Positions 40,470-48,337 of a stretch of DNA of 64,000 nucleotides are shown in pieces (position 1 is the first letter of the stretch; the number at the start of each line of letters is the position of its first letter). Source of the stretch: Bacillota bacterium. Lineage in GTDB: Bacteria; Bacillota; Clostridia; Christensenellales; SZUA-584. The notes under the pieces were generated by a model, which was not told the origin of the DNA, did not search any database, and worked only from the letters and a program-made list of their open reading frames with translations. The position numbers and the translations under genes were made by a program. The DNA lies in contig JAEXTV010000007.1 of the NCBI GenBank assembly GCA_023406895.1, forward strand, positions 1-64,000. The letters run 5' to 3'.

Positions 40470-40817
40470 TCAGCAACGCCCCCATGGGCCGCAGTTGTTC
40501 CAGCCAAAACCTCCGCCAAGCCCGCCGCAAGGTCCGCAGCCGCGATTAAAACCGAGGAACCCAAAGGTATTGCCACAAGGTCCGCCGCAGCAGCGGCAGC
40601 TGCCGCAGGCACCGCCGCAAGGTCCGCCGCAGCACCGGCATCGGCCTTCACCGCAAGGGCCGCAGCTGTTGCAAGGCCCACAATTGTTGCAGGGCCCACA
40701 GTTGTTGCAGGGCCCACAGTTGTTGCAGGGGCCGCAGCCGCATTCGTCAAAGCCGCAGGGGCCGCAGCCGTTAAGACAGCTCAAGAGCAACAAGAGCTTA
40801 AAACAGTTATCGTTCAT
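40470..40817 (-). CDS. Cys/Gly-rich repeat protein
   Basis: 115 residues from ATG 40817 after GAGGTGG. A short hydrophobic N-terminus (FKLLLLLSCLNG) leads into repeats of CNNCGP, then a CRCCGGPCGG region and a Gly-rich tail with RGCGPCGG and NNCGPWGRC. About a quarter of the residues are Cys. Candidates are a spore coat or envelope structural protein crosslinked by disulfides, a metal-binding protein, or a precursor peptide; no modifying enzymes are adjacent. The opposite strand is also open, but its Pro/Gln-rich frame looks like a shadow. Confidence 0.6.
   Translation of the reverse strand: MNDNCFKLLLLLSCLNGCGPCGFDECGCGPCNNCGPCNNCGPCNNCGPCNSCGPCGEGRCRCCGGPCGGACGSCRCCGGPCGNTFGFLGFNRGCGPCGGLGGGFGWNNCGPWGRC
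40663..40734. repeat. Four tandem 18-base repeats
   Basis: Units of 18 bases (type CAGTTGTTGCAGGGCCCA) at 40663, 40681, 40699 and 40717 encode the CNNCGP repeats on the minus strand. The near-identity of the units suggests recent expansion and possible length variation between strains. Confidence 0.85.
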
Positions 40818-40910
40818 GTGTTTATTCACCACCTCAAATCATAAAGGCTTAATTTAAACTATTCATCCGTTAAAAAATTGTGATTAGCCCGAAGAAACTA
40901 TATTGCATTA

Positions 40911-40947
40911 TTCAGTAGTCTGTGCTAAGATCAAACCATCTACTGAA
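40911..40947. promoter_or_regulatory. Inverted repeat upstream of padR
   Basis: TTCAGTAG (40911-40918) and CTACTGAA (40940-40947) are perfect inverted arms 21 bases apart, followed by TATAGT (40953-40958). It is a likely binding site for the PadR regulator encoded next. Confidence 0.5.
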
Positions 40948-40986
40948 CATAATATAGTACTGGATTAAAGCTAAGAGGGAGGGCTC

Positions 40987-41304
40987 ATGAACGCACAGTT
41001 TAAAAAAGGCGTTTTGGAGCTATGCGTGCTCGCCATGCTCAACAAAAAGGATACGTATGGCTATGAACTTGCGGAAAAAATATCCTCGCGCATCGAGATA
41101 GCAGAAGGAACGCTGTATCCGCTGCTTCGAAAGCTCAAGACCGACGGGTTGTGCGAGACATATATTTCGGCAGAATCAGGTGGACCGCCGCGCAAGTATT
41201 ACACGCTGACGGATAAAGGCAGGAAGGCCGAAGCGCAGCTTCGGGACGAGTGGAAATCGTTTGCTGACAGTGTGCAGCAGATCATGGAGGACGACAATGG
41301 ATGA
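40987..41304 (+). CDS. PadR-family transcriptional regulator
   Basis: A 105-residue winged-helix regulator: FKKGVLELCVLAML, KKDTYGYELAEKI and EGTLYPLLRKLKTDGL are PadR signatures. It probably represses its own operon. The next gene begins inside its end (ATGGATGA overlap). Confidence 0.95.
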   Translation: MNAQFKKGVLELCVLAMLNKKDTYGYELAEKISSRIEIAEGTLYPLLRKLKTDGLCETYISAESGGPPRKYYTLTDKGRKAEAQLRDEWKSFADSVQQIMEDDNG

Positions 41305-41857
41305 GTTTTTAAAAACTCTGATGCGCTGTTTAAAGCACATGAGCGCACAAGAAAAGCAGGATATTTCGGATGACTACCGCGAGCACTTTGAGGCGGGGCT
41401 CGAGGCGGGGAAAACGGAGCAGGAGGTGGCGGCGGCGCTCGGAGACCCGAAGCAGCTTGCCAAAATGCATGTGATGCAAAGCACGGCAGAGGCGGCGCAC
41501 GCGTCGAAAAGCATCAGCGATACGCTGCGCATGATCGGTGCGGCCTTAAGCTATAAGGCAGGCGGCGGCATATTGGTGGGCAGCCTGTATTTTGCGGGTT
41601 TAGCCTTTCTTGTCTGTTTGTTTGCAGCAGCGGCGGCACTCGTGCTTTTGGGGCTTGGCAGCCTCGTGCTGATGGCGGTCAATTTCGGGAATGCGCATGA
41701 ATCATTCGCGGTGCTCGCGTTGTTTGCGGCGCTTATCTTCGCGCCGGGCGGGCTTCTGATGATGAACGGCGGCGTGAAGCTTTGGCGGCTGAGCCTCGGG
41801 CGCATGCCGCTGCTGGCGCGGCGCATTATGCGCCTTCATAAGGAGGAAGCGATATGA
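41297..41857 (+). CDS. HAAS/DUF1700-family membrane protein
   Basis: 186 residues from ATG 41297. The N-terminal HAAS signalling domain (about 1-75) has QEKQDISDDYREHFEAGLE and EVAAALGDPKQLA, followed by two or three membrane segments. HAAS proteins are regularly encoded after PadR regulators and are thought to sense envelope or small-molecule signals. It overlaps padR by 8 bases and the next gene by 4. Confidence 0.88.
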   Translation: MDEFLKTLMRCLKHMSAQEKQDISDDYREHFEAGLEAGKTEQEVAAALGDPKQLAKMHVMQSTAEAAHASKSISDTLRMIGAALSYKAGGGILVGSLYFAGLAFLVCLFAAAAALVLLGLGSLVLMAVNFGNAHESFAVLALFAALIFAPGGLLMMNGGVKLWRLSLGRMPLLARRIMRLHKEEAI

Positions 41858-42267
41858 AAAAGACCGCGAAAATACTTCTGATACTGTTTTTGATAGGCAT
41901 TTGCGGTACGGCTGTCATGCTGGGCTATATCATGGGCTCGGGCCAGCTCATGTCGCACGAGGCCGAGAAGGATTATGCCGTGGAAGATCCATTCAGTGCT
42001 CTGCAGCTTAATACTGTGGCCGCACAGGTGATGGCGGTGCCTTCCGAAAGCGCGCATGTCAAGGCTTACGCCAAAGCGTGGCTGCCGGGGCCCGTGAACA
42101 TGGACGATGTGGTGGATGTGCGCGTGCAGGACGGCGTGCTGGTTGTAACGGAAACGCCGTTTCCGGCGGAATTCTTCGGTGTGTTTCCGCAGCCGTACGA
42201 GATGAAGCTCACGATTTATATGCCTCAGGAGTTGTATGATACCTATACGGAGGATTTGGGACAATGA
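41854..42267 (+). CDS. Short DUF4097-like membrane-anchored protein
   Basis: 137 residues: an N-terminal membrane anchor, then a beta-rich segment (VEDPFSALQLNTVAAQVMAV, VRVQDGVLVVTE and LTIYMPQELY) similar to the start of DUF4097 adhesin-like domains. It is shorter than usual members (about 250 or more), so either a minimal version or truncated by fusion of the operon's next gene through an ATGA overlap. Role unknown; it follows PadR and HAAS genes as DUF4097 often does. Confidence 0.65.
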   Translation: MKKTAKILLILFLIGICGTAVMLGYIMGSGQLMSHEAEKDYAVEDPFSALQLNTVAAQVMAVPSESAHVKAYAKAWLPGPVNMDDVVDVRVQDGVLVVTETPFPAEFFGVFPQPYEMKLTIYMPQELYDTYTEDLGQ

Positions 42268-43121
42268 AAACGATTGTGATCACCGGGGCGACATCGGGTA
42301 TTGGCTATGCGGCGGCCAAAGCGCTGGCCTCATCGGGCGCGCGCGTGATCGGTGTCGGTCGGACGGAACAGACATGCGCGGCGGCCAAACAGAACATGCT
42401 CTCTGAGGTGCCCGAAGCGATGATTGACTATGTCAACGGCGATTTATCGAACCTCGCGGAGGTTAACGCGGTGGCGGATAAGATTCTTGCGCTGATCGCG
42501 CCGGAAAACAGGCTTGATGTGCTGATCAACAACGCGGGCGGCGTGCGCAGTGGGTACACCACAACGGCGGACGGTTACGAGCTGCAGTTCGCGCTCAATC
42601 ATCTTGCCGGGTTCTTGCTGACGTACCGTTTGTGGGATAGTCTCAAAGTCGCGAAGGGGCGCGTGATATTCACTGGGAGCAACTCGCATAAGCACGCACG
42701 CATGCACTGGAGCGATGTGATGTTCGCAAGGCATTACAGCACGCTGTTGGCGTATAAGCAAAGCAAGCTCTGCAATATGCTGTTTGCCGGTGAAATCAAC
42801 CGGCGATTTGAGGGCAGCGGCGTGACCGCGTACGTGGTGGACCCAGGGCTTGTGAACACAAACATCGGCAACAAGCAGACAAGCGGCATCGTCAATGCGT
42901 TTTGGTCGCTGCGCAAGAAGCATGGCGATGCGCCCGATTATGTGGCGCAGACATACGCCTATCTCTCAAACCAGTGCCCCAAGCCTATGCAGCTGTATTA
43001 CCACGCATGCAAGCCTGCGGCGTACGATAAGCATGCCGACAGTGAGCCCGATGCGCGGCAGCTGTTTGAGCTCAGCGAACAGCTATGCGGCGTCAAGTTC
43101 GACGGAGGTGAGACGGTATGA
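42264..43121 (+). CDS. Short-chain dehydrogenase/reductase
   Basis: 285 residues, Rossmann fold. Cofactor motif TGATSGIG (residues 7-14), NNAGG, a catalytic Ser in FTGSNSH and the YKQSK catalytic Tyr/Lys pair. It resembles retinol-dehydrogenase/WW-oxidoreductase-like SDRs. It overlaps genes on both sides by 4 bases, so it is co-translated in the PadR operon. Substrate unknown. Confidence 0.9.
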   Translation: MKTIVITGATSGIGYAAAKALASSGARVIGVGRTEQTCAAAKQNMLSEVPEAMIDYVNGDLSNLAEVNAVADKILALIAPENRLDVLINNAGGVRSGYTTTADGYELQFALNHLAGFLLTYRLWDSLKVAKGRVIFTGSNSHKHARMHWSDVMFARHYSTLLAYKQSKLCNMLFAGEINRRFEGSGVTAYVVDPGLVNTNIGNKQTSGIVNAFWSLRKKHGDAPDYVAQTYAYLSNQCPKPMQLYYHACKPAAYDKHADSEPDARQLFELSEQLCGVKFDGGETV

Positions 43122-43930
43122 TGGTGCTGATCACAGGCGCGAGCGGCGGTCTTGGCCGTGCGATGGCAGTGGAGTGCGCGCGTCGCGGGTATGATCTGCT
43201 GCTGACGGATATCGCGGAGCTGCCGCTGATACAGATTCGGCAGGGGATTGAGCGGCAGTTCGGTGTGACGGTATACACAAAGGCGTGCGACCTGACAAAC
43301 GATGACGACCTGAAAGCGCTTTTTGCATACATCGGCGACGAGCATATCAGCCTTGGTATGCTGCTGAACATCGCGGGGATCGATTATGAGGGCGGGTTTC
43401 TTTCGCAGCCGAGCGCGAACATCGCGCGCATTGTGCAGGTGAACATAGAGGCGACGATCAAGGTGACGCACGAGGCGCTGCAGAGAAGACACAAAGATGA
43501 GCGGTTTACCATCATCAATGTCTCAAGTCTGGCTTCTCAGTACCCGATACCGCTTAAAGCGACGTATGCGGCATCCAAACGGTTTCTGCTTGATTTCTCC
43601 GTTGCGCTTGCGCAGGAGCTGAAAAGCGAGAATGTCACCGTGACGGCGCTGTGCCCCGGCGGTCTCATGACCACACGTGAGGCGCTGCTCGGCATTGCGG
43701 CGCAGGGCCTGTGGGGAGATCTGACGACGAACGATCTCGGCGCGGTGGCGCGCAAAACGATTGACTTGGCGCTCAAAGGCAAGCGCATCTATATTCCGGG
43801 CTGCGTCAACGGCATGTTGCGCGTACTCGGGCGCATGGTGCCAGGTACGCTGGTGGCCAAGCTGCTTTATAAGCGCTGGCACGATGCGCAGGCGCGCTGG
43901 AATACAATCGAAGCGGCACGCATCAGATAA
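43118..43930 (+). CDS. Short-chain dehydrogenase/reductase
   Basis: 270 residues. Cofactor motif TGASGGLG, NIAG, INVSSLASQ and the catalytic YAASK. The C-terminal segment with LGRMVPGTLVAKLLYK resembles the DltE/YqjQ-like SDRs. It is the last gene of the five-gene PadR operon. Two SDRs under one PadR regulator suggest a response to lipid-like or aromatic compounds (inference). Confidence 0.9.
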   Translation: MMVLITGASGGLGRAMAVECARRGYDLLLTDIAELPLIQIRQGIERQFGVTVYTKACDLTNDDDLKALFAYIGDEHISLGMLLNIAGIDYEGGFLSQPSANIARIVQVNIEATIKVTHEALQRRHKDERFTIINVSSLASQYPIPLKATYAASKRFLLDFSVALAQELKSENVTVTALCPGGLMTTREALLGIAAQGLWGDLTTNDLGAVARKTIDLALKGKRIYIPGCVNGMLRVLGRMVPGTLVAKLLYKRWHDAQARWNTIEAARIR

Positions 43931-43945
43931 ATAAGCAGTAAAAAA

Positions 43946-43963
43946 CGCCCCCTTATGGGGGCG
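43946..43963 (-). terminator. Terminator between convergent SDR and cotF genes
   Basis: CGCCCCC (43946-43952) and GGGGGCG (43957-43963). On the minus strand it is followed by six T (43945-43940), so it ends the cotF transcript; it may also slow plus-strand transcription. Confidence 0.8.
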
Positions 43964-43972
43964 CTGCTGATT

Positions 43973-44452
43973 TCAAGCGTTGTACATGCCATGGGCAGCC
44001 ATATAGGCGTAAATCTCCTGACCGTGCTCCTGCTCTTCCTTCTGAATGTGGTTGAGCACATTGCGCACGGCGGGGTCTTTAAACTCAAAAATCGCCGTGT
44101 TGTACGTGGAAGAGACGTATTTCTCGGTGGAGAGCAGGTCTTCGCACATCACCTGGTCGGTTTGTGCACCCGCACCCTGCTGGATAATCGGAAAATTCGT
44201 CTGGGCGCTTTGCTGCTGGTATTGCTGCTGGCTCTGCTGCTGACCGCCCTGCGTATTCGGCAACTGTCCGCTGAGCATCTGGTTCAGCGAATCAAGATGC
44301 TGCTGCTCCTGTTGACCGTGGGTATTGAACATGGCCTTAAGCTGCGGCTCCTGGGTTTGGTTGGCGTAGCTCGAGTATTTTTTAATACAGAGTTCCTCGT
44401 GCTTTTTCTGGTCATTCAGCAGCGAGGTTTCCTTTTGGTTGAAGCTTAACAT
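43973..44452 (-). CDS. CotF-family spore coat protein
   Basis: 159 residues, helical, ferritin-like. NQKETSLLNDQKKHEELCIKK at the N-terminus (first residues), QEQQHLDSLNQML in the middle, a Gln-rich linker and LLSTEKYVSSTYN near the end match the CotF family. ATG 44452 follows AAGGAGG. Its presence supports a spore-forming host. Confidence 0.9.
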   Translation of the reverse strand: MLSFNQKETSLLNDQKKHEELCIKKYSSYANQTQEPQLKAMFNTHGQQEQQHLDSLNQMLSGQLPNTQGGQQQSQQQYQQQSAQTNFPIIQQGAGAQTDQVMCEDLLSTEKYVSSTYNTAIFEFKDPAVRNVLNHIQKEEQEHGQEIYAYMAAHGMYNA

Positions 44453-44589
44453 GGTTCCTCCTTCGGCGGACGACATTGATTTCGGCAGCCTGTTTTTTAG
44501 ATATTGGTATTGTTTGCATGCAAGGGTGCGGATATGCGCATAGCTGGATATTATCCGCATGAAAAAGGAGAATCCGCAATTTTTTGTAC

Positions 44590-44618
44590 TTGAATTACGC
44601 GGGGAAATAATTTATAAT
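44590..44618 (+). promoter_or_regulatory. Promoter of tRNA-Ser
   Basis: TTGAAT (44590-44595), 17 bases, TATAAT (44613-44618). Confidence 0.8.
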
Positions 44619-44656
44619 GGACATTCGAACGGCTGACATTTTGCCGGCCCATATAC

Positions 44657-44747
44657 GGAGAAGTATCGAAGAGGTCATAACGGGGCGCACTCGAAATGCG
44701 TTTGTCGGGGAACCGGCACGTGGGTTCGAATCCCACCTTCTCCGCCA
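44657..44747 (+). tRNA. tRNA-Ser (anticodon CGA)
   Basis: A 91-base class II tRNA with encoded CCA. Acceptor arms GGAGAAG/CTTCTCC, anticodon stem-loop GCGCA-CTCGAAA-TGCGT, long variable arm and T-loop GGGTTCGAATCCC. It reads UCG. Confidence 0.95.
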
Positions 44748-44754
44748 AAACGGA

Positions 44755-44780
44755 AAGCTCACACGACATGTGGGCTTTTT
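44755..44780 (+). terminator. Terminator after tRNA-Ser
   Basis: AAGCTCACA (44755-44763) pairs with TGTGGGCTT (44769-44777), with one G-T pair, then a T run. Confidence 0.85.
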
Positions 44781-44898
44781 GTTTTGGCACAGTAAGGATT
44801 CGAACGTGAGCCTGCCGCCGCCAGATGGCGGATGAAGGCAGGTGAACATGGCGTGATAGCGACCGAAGGGAGCGGAGCGCATACCGCATAATGTCAAT

Positions 44899-45189
44899 TT
44901 AAATCTTCTCAGAATGGTCTTTCTCCGCAACCCAATACCGCGTTCCGTCAGGTACCCGCGCCATCAAGCCATAGTCAATAAGCAGCCGTCTTAATATGAA
45001 ATAGTCGTTAAAGGTATGCCACGCATCTATGATTTTGTTGACTTCCTTTTCGTTATAATCACGCCCGGGCTCAAATTTTCCGGCAAGGTATTGCAAAACC
45101 GGCACCTTCGTTCTGTTTGGTGCGGGGATCTGTTTAATCCTTCCCGCATCATCAAGGAATACGGAAATATTGATATTCTTTGGGCTCAT
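44899..45189 (-). CDS. DUF2087 domain protein
   Basis: 96 residues, a single DUF2087 domain: VLQYLAGKFEPGRDYNEKEV, IIDAWHTFNDYFILRR and LIDYGLMARVPDG with YWV. DUF2087 usually forms part of ArsR/MarR-like regulators; here it stands alone, so it may be a small regulator or adaptor. GAGGTG precedes the ATG. Confidence 0.85.
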   Translation of the reverse strand: MSPKNINISVFLDDAGRIKQIPAPNRTKVPVLQYLAGKFEPGRDYNEKEVNKIIDAWHTFNDYFILRRLLIDYGLMARVPDGTRYWVAEKDHSEKI

Positions 45190-45601
45190 GATACACCTCT
45201 TAAAGTACTAGATTACTAATTTACTTAATAAATTATTATACGACTATACAGCTGCTTTTATGTTCTGTCAATATAAATATGGCATGGGGTCTCTGGAGCG
45301 ACAGTAGTGCTTCACACAAACAGCCTCAGGCAGACTTCTGTTGGTATAAAAATCAATAAGCAAATAGCTGGAATGGGTGAAAGGCGTGCATGGCGATGGC
45401 GGACTGCGAGGCGAAACAGGTTCATCATTTGCGTCAATAAAAAGCTAAAAGTGATATAAGAGGTTTTGATAGATGCTATATAAAGTGTTTATAAATTCAT
45501 TGTACATCTGCGCAATGATGATAAAATATAGCAAACACATTTTCATTTTTTGAACAGAATGTCACAACGGGCGCGCTTGATAAACGTTGAAGGAGAAAGA
45601 A
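45190..45601. other. Intergenic stretch, nothing clear
   Basis: About 410 mostly AT-rich bases between divergent genes. It must hold both promoters. I see no RNA gene or repeat. Confidence 0.4.
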
Positions 45602-45946
45602 ATGGAAGATTTCCCTGAATTCATGAAAAATGAAGGCAACCGTGTTCCCGCAGCCGCTCAGAACACAAAGGATGTGGTGGGCTATTATTATGAGGGGCCG
45701 GGCGGCGGCCAGATGGCGTTTTGGACGTGTTATGAGGCCAGAGACTCTAAAAAGCACAGGCATGACTTTGACGAATACACCGTTGTCGTTTCCGGGCAAT
45801 ACACAGCCTGTTTTGAGGATAGGGAGATTGTGCTGAACCCGGGAGATGAACTGGTTGTGCCGGCGGGCACGCTGCAATGGGGACGATGCACGGCCGGTAC
45901 ACGCACCATTCATGCATTCGGCGGCAAAAGAATCAAACCGCAATAG
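45602..45946 (+). CDS. Cupin-domain protein
   Basis: A 114-residue single cupin with metal ligands in KHRHDFDEYTVVVSG and a second motif GDELVVPAGTLQWG. The enzymatic or binding role is unknown. GAAGGAG precedes ATG 45602; upstream TTG 45587 is less likely. It lies 50 bases before a LysE-type exporter and may be co-transcribed. Confidence 0.85.
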   Translation: MEDFPEFMKNEGNRVPAAAQNTKDVVGYYYEGPGGGQMAFWTCYEARDSKKHRHDFDEYTVVVSGQYTACFEDREIVLNPGDELVVPAGTLQWGRCTAGTRTIHAFGGKRIKPQ

Positions 45947-45996
45947 CCGATGCGTCAATATAACAACTCATATGAGAAAAGATTTCGGAGACAGAC

Positions 45997-46617
45997 ATGA
46001 TTTTTAAAGGTTTTCGGTTTGGCATGCTGCTTCAGCTGGCCGTCGGCCCCATGTGCCTTCTTGTTTTTAATACATCCGCATCAAACGGATTTTTTTCCGG
46101 CTTTATGCTCGTTTTGGCAATCGCGCTTGTGGACGCTGTTTATATGGCGCTTTCCGGGTTCGGTGTGGCGTCAGTCATCAACAAACCAAAAGCCAAGTTT
46201 ATTTTAAAGCTGGTGGGCGGGGCCGTGCTGATACTGTTCGGCATCAACATGGTGTTCGGTGAATTCAATATTCGCCTGCTGCCGGCACTGACCCCTCATT
46301 CGGATATCAGCAGCCAAAACATCTTTATTCAGGGAGTATTGCTGACGGCATCCAATCCGCTCACCATCATCTTTTGGAGCAGCGTGTTTTCGGCTCAGGT
46401 GATAGAGAATGGGATTAATAAGCGGCAGCTCGTTTTGTTCGGGGTAGGCTGTTTGCTTGCAACGCTGGGTTTTATGACAGCCGTGGATATACTGGGGCTG
46501 GTTGCCAACGCGTTTCTGCCCGGTATCGTCATAATGATTCTCAACATTGGTATCGGGATCGTGCTTGTTTATTTCGGGCTTCGGTTGCTGCTGAAAAAAG
46601 AGACAGCGAGTTTTTAA
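45997..46617 (+). CDS. LysE-family amino-acid exporter
   Basis: A 206-residue membrane protein with six hydrophobic segments. FGMLLQLAVGPMCLLV at the start and TASNPLTIIFWSSVF near residue 125 are LysE/RhtB family motifs. It exports amino acids or similar small compounds; the substrate is unknown. Confidence 0.9.
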   Translation: MIFKGFRFGMLLQLAVGPMCLLVFNTSASNGFFSGFMLVLAIALVDAVYMALSGFGVASVINKPKAKFILKLVGGAVLILFGINMVFGEFNIRLLPALTPHSDISSQNIFIQGVLLTASNPLTIIFWSSVFSAQVIENGINKRQLVLFGVGCLLATLGFMTAVDILGLVANAFLPGIVIMILNIGIGIVLVYFGLRLLLKKETASF

Positions 46618-46641
46618 TGCGGTTAATGCCGTGAAGTCGGT

Positions 46642-46669
46642 TTGCGTCAAGGCCTTTTTGTTATATAAT
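46642..46669 (+). promoter_or_regulatory. Promoter of the broken YdeI-like gene
   Basis: TTGCGT (46642-46647), 16 bases, TATAAT (46664-46669). Confidence 0.55.
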
Positions 46670-46718
46670 CATTTTGGCGGATGACATCCATCAAAAGATA
46701 GCGGCATGAGGAGAAAAT

Positions 46719-46957
46719 ATGGATTCTTCAAGGCTGAAAAGAGACATTCATCCGATGCCTGAGGATGTGAAACAGCGGCCGTGGATGAAGACCTGACGGA
46801 TGTTTTTAAGGAGAGGCCGCCGTATCAGCAAAACGACTACATCGGCTGGATCACGCAAGCCAAAAGGAATGAGACGCGCAGCAAGCGCATACAGCAGATG
46901 ATTGAGGAGCTGTGTGACGGACATGTGTATAGGGGCATGCAATGGAAAAAACGGTAA
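46719..46957 (+). pseudogene. Frameshifted YdeI/OmpD-associated-family gene
   Basis: The frame from ATG 46719 reads HPMPEDVKQ and then hits a stop at 46796. After loss of one base near 46774 another frame continues VDEDLTDVFKERPPYQQNDY, GWITQAKRNETRSKRI and ends RGMQWKKR at TAA 46957. Together they make an 80-codon YdeI-like protein. The total of 239 bases, one short of a codon multiple, fits a single-base deletion (or a sequencing error). It is also shorter than full-length family members. Confidence 0.75.
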
Positions 46958-47035
46958 GCTTGGGGCTCGTTTGTGATATAATTTCTCAGCAGAATAAAGA
47001 CAATTGACGAAAGTTGCTACTAGCAGGGGGATAAT

Positions 47036-47416
47036 ATGGGTTTTTGGGTTTTCATGCTTATCATGGATTTGTTGATTCCCATGGCGATGATTTTTCTGGG
47101 CAAACTGTTTTCGGTCAGAGTGCCGAAAACTATCAATTTTTTATACGGATACCGCACGGCGATGTCGATGAAGAATATGGATACATGGACGTTTGCCCAT
47201 CGGCACAGCGGCCGGATATGGTTTCGTGCGGGGCTGGTGATGCTGCCGCTGTCCGCCGGCGCGATGCTTTTTCTTTTGGGGCAGGATGATGAGACAATCG
47301 GTATGTGGGGCACCATATTGTGCTTGGTGCAGGTTCTTGTGCTGATCATCGCGATTTTCCCAACGGAGCACGCGCTCAGGCAGAAGTTTGACAAGGACGG
47401 GAACCCGAGACAGTGA
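47036..47416 (+). CDS. SdpI-family membrane protein
   Basis: 126 residues with four hydrophobic segments. The family signature reads YGYRTAMSMKNMDTWTFAHR near residue 38. SdpI gives immunity to the SdpC cannibalism toxin in Bacillus; most homologs are of unknown function. An extended -10 TGATATAAT at 46974-46982 lies upstream. Confidence 0.88.
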   Translation: MGFWVFMLIMDLLIPMAMIFLGKLFSVRVPKTINFLYGYRTAMSMKNMDTWTFAHRHSGRIWFRAGLVMLPLSAGAMLFLLGQDDETIGMWGTILCLVQVLVLIIAIFPTEHALRQKFDKDGNPRQ

Positions 47417-47530
47417 ATCAGCAGCAGGGGGCGTTGCGTTCTTGGCGATACTGCAATAAAGAGGCGCAGACAGCGCCTCAGTCCGCTTATAAAGCAACGG
47501 GTGTCATTGCTATGAAAAGTATCTTAACCG

Positions 47531-47634
47531 GTCATCCTGAGGAGCGAAGTGACGAAGGATCTGTTGAGACAGATTCACATCCACTTCGTAGTCACTTCGC
47601 TACACTCGTTCACTACGGCAATGGAAGGAATGAC
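47531..47634. repeat. MITE-like palindromic repeat
   Basis: A 104-base element starting GTCATCCTGAGGAGCGAAG and ending GGAAGGAATGAC, with imperfect terminal inverted repeats and an internal CACTTCG/CGAAGTG pairing. A partial relative is at 36087-36150. The stretch 47417-47828 otherwise holds no gene I can support. Confidence 0.65.
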
Positions 47635-47789
47635 TGGCAACCTATCTTTTCGTTCATTGTGGTGCCATAGTGCATGATGATTCCGATGGAGCGTGAGCGG
47701 AAGAGGAACCCCATGGCAAAACGCGTTTTACATGCAAATCATCAAGCGCTGTCCGTGCCAAACAGAAAGCGTTAATTGCGGCGAAGGTG

Positions 47790-47813
47790 AAAAGAGACGC
47801 GAGAAAGCGCCTC
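47790..47813 (-). terminator. Terminator after the GyrI-like gene
   Basis: GAGACGC (47794-47800) and GCGCCTC (47807-47813) pair with one G-T; on the minus strand a short T run follows. Confidence 0.55.
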
Positions 47814-47828
47814 TTTGTTTATGTCACG

Positions 47829-48287
47829 CTATTTAAGTAAAAACACGATTTTGGTCAGCAGCTCGTCATCGCTGACTTCGCCCGGCTCGTTGTAATAATA
47901 CTCGTAGCAGATGCCCGACGGCTCATACCCTTGCTGAGTCACCCAATCGGTAAGCGCCGTGTAGACGGATTCCATCTTCGCATATGGCCCTTTGTACATC
48001 GCGGATGCCTGCTTGCCCGCCGGAACCACGCCGGGCTTCACATCGCCCTTGGCCGGATACGGCTTTGACACGGGGAACCCCATTTCAACGTCGAGGTTTT
48101 CCATATCCATGTTAAAGTAAGCGGTGTAAGGGGCTTCTTTGGGCTCTTCACCTAGCTCCTGCATATACGCGGCGATGGCCCCGTACGCTTTGCCGATTTC
48201 CTGCGGCAGGTTGCTCACTGCCGTGATGGTGCGAATGGCCAGCACGGGCTGCGCCGCCGCATCAACAATTTGAAACTGTTCGTTCAT
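47829..48287 (-). CDS. GyrI-like effector-binding protein
   Basis: A 152-residue single GyrI-like/SOUL-type small-molecule binding domain: GKAYGAIAAYMQE, NLDVEMGFPVSKP and a C-terminal ICYEYYYNEPGEVSDDEL. Such stand-alone domains bind hydrophobic or cationic ligands, and some hydrolyse cyclopropane toxins. It is in an operon-like arrangement with the WYL regulator just upstream on the same strand (50 bases), which may control it. Confidence 0.88.
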   Translation of the reverse strand: MNEQFQIVDAAAQPVLAIRTITAVSNLPQEIGKAYGAIAAYMQELGEEPKEAPYTAYFNMDMENLDVEMGFPVSKPYPAKGDVKPGVVPAGKQASAMYKGPYAKMESVYTALTDWVTQQGYEPSGICYEYYYNEPGEVSDDELLTKIVFLLK

Positions 48288-48337
48288 TGTGTTGCCTCCT
48301 CAGATTTTTTCCGATTGTAGCACAATGAACCTGACAG

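Noticed and set aside
40408..40857. Pro/Gln-rich plus frames opposite the Cys-rich gene
   Set aside because: The minus frame has the better start site and a coherent CNNCGP repeat; the plus frames begin within the terminator hairpin.
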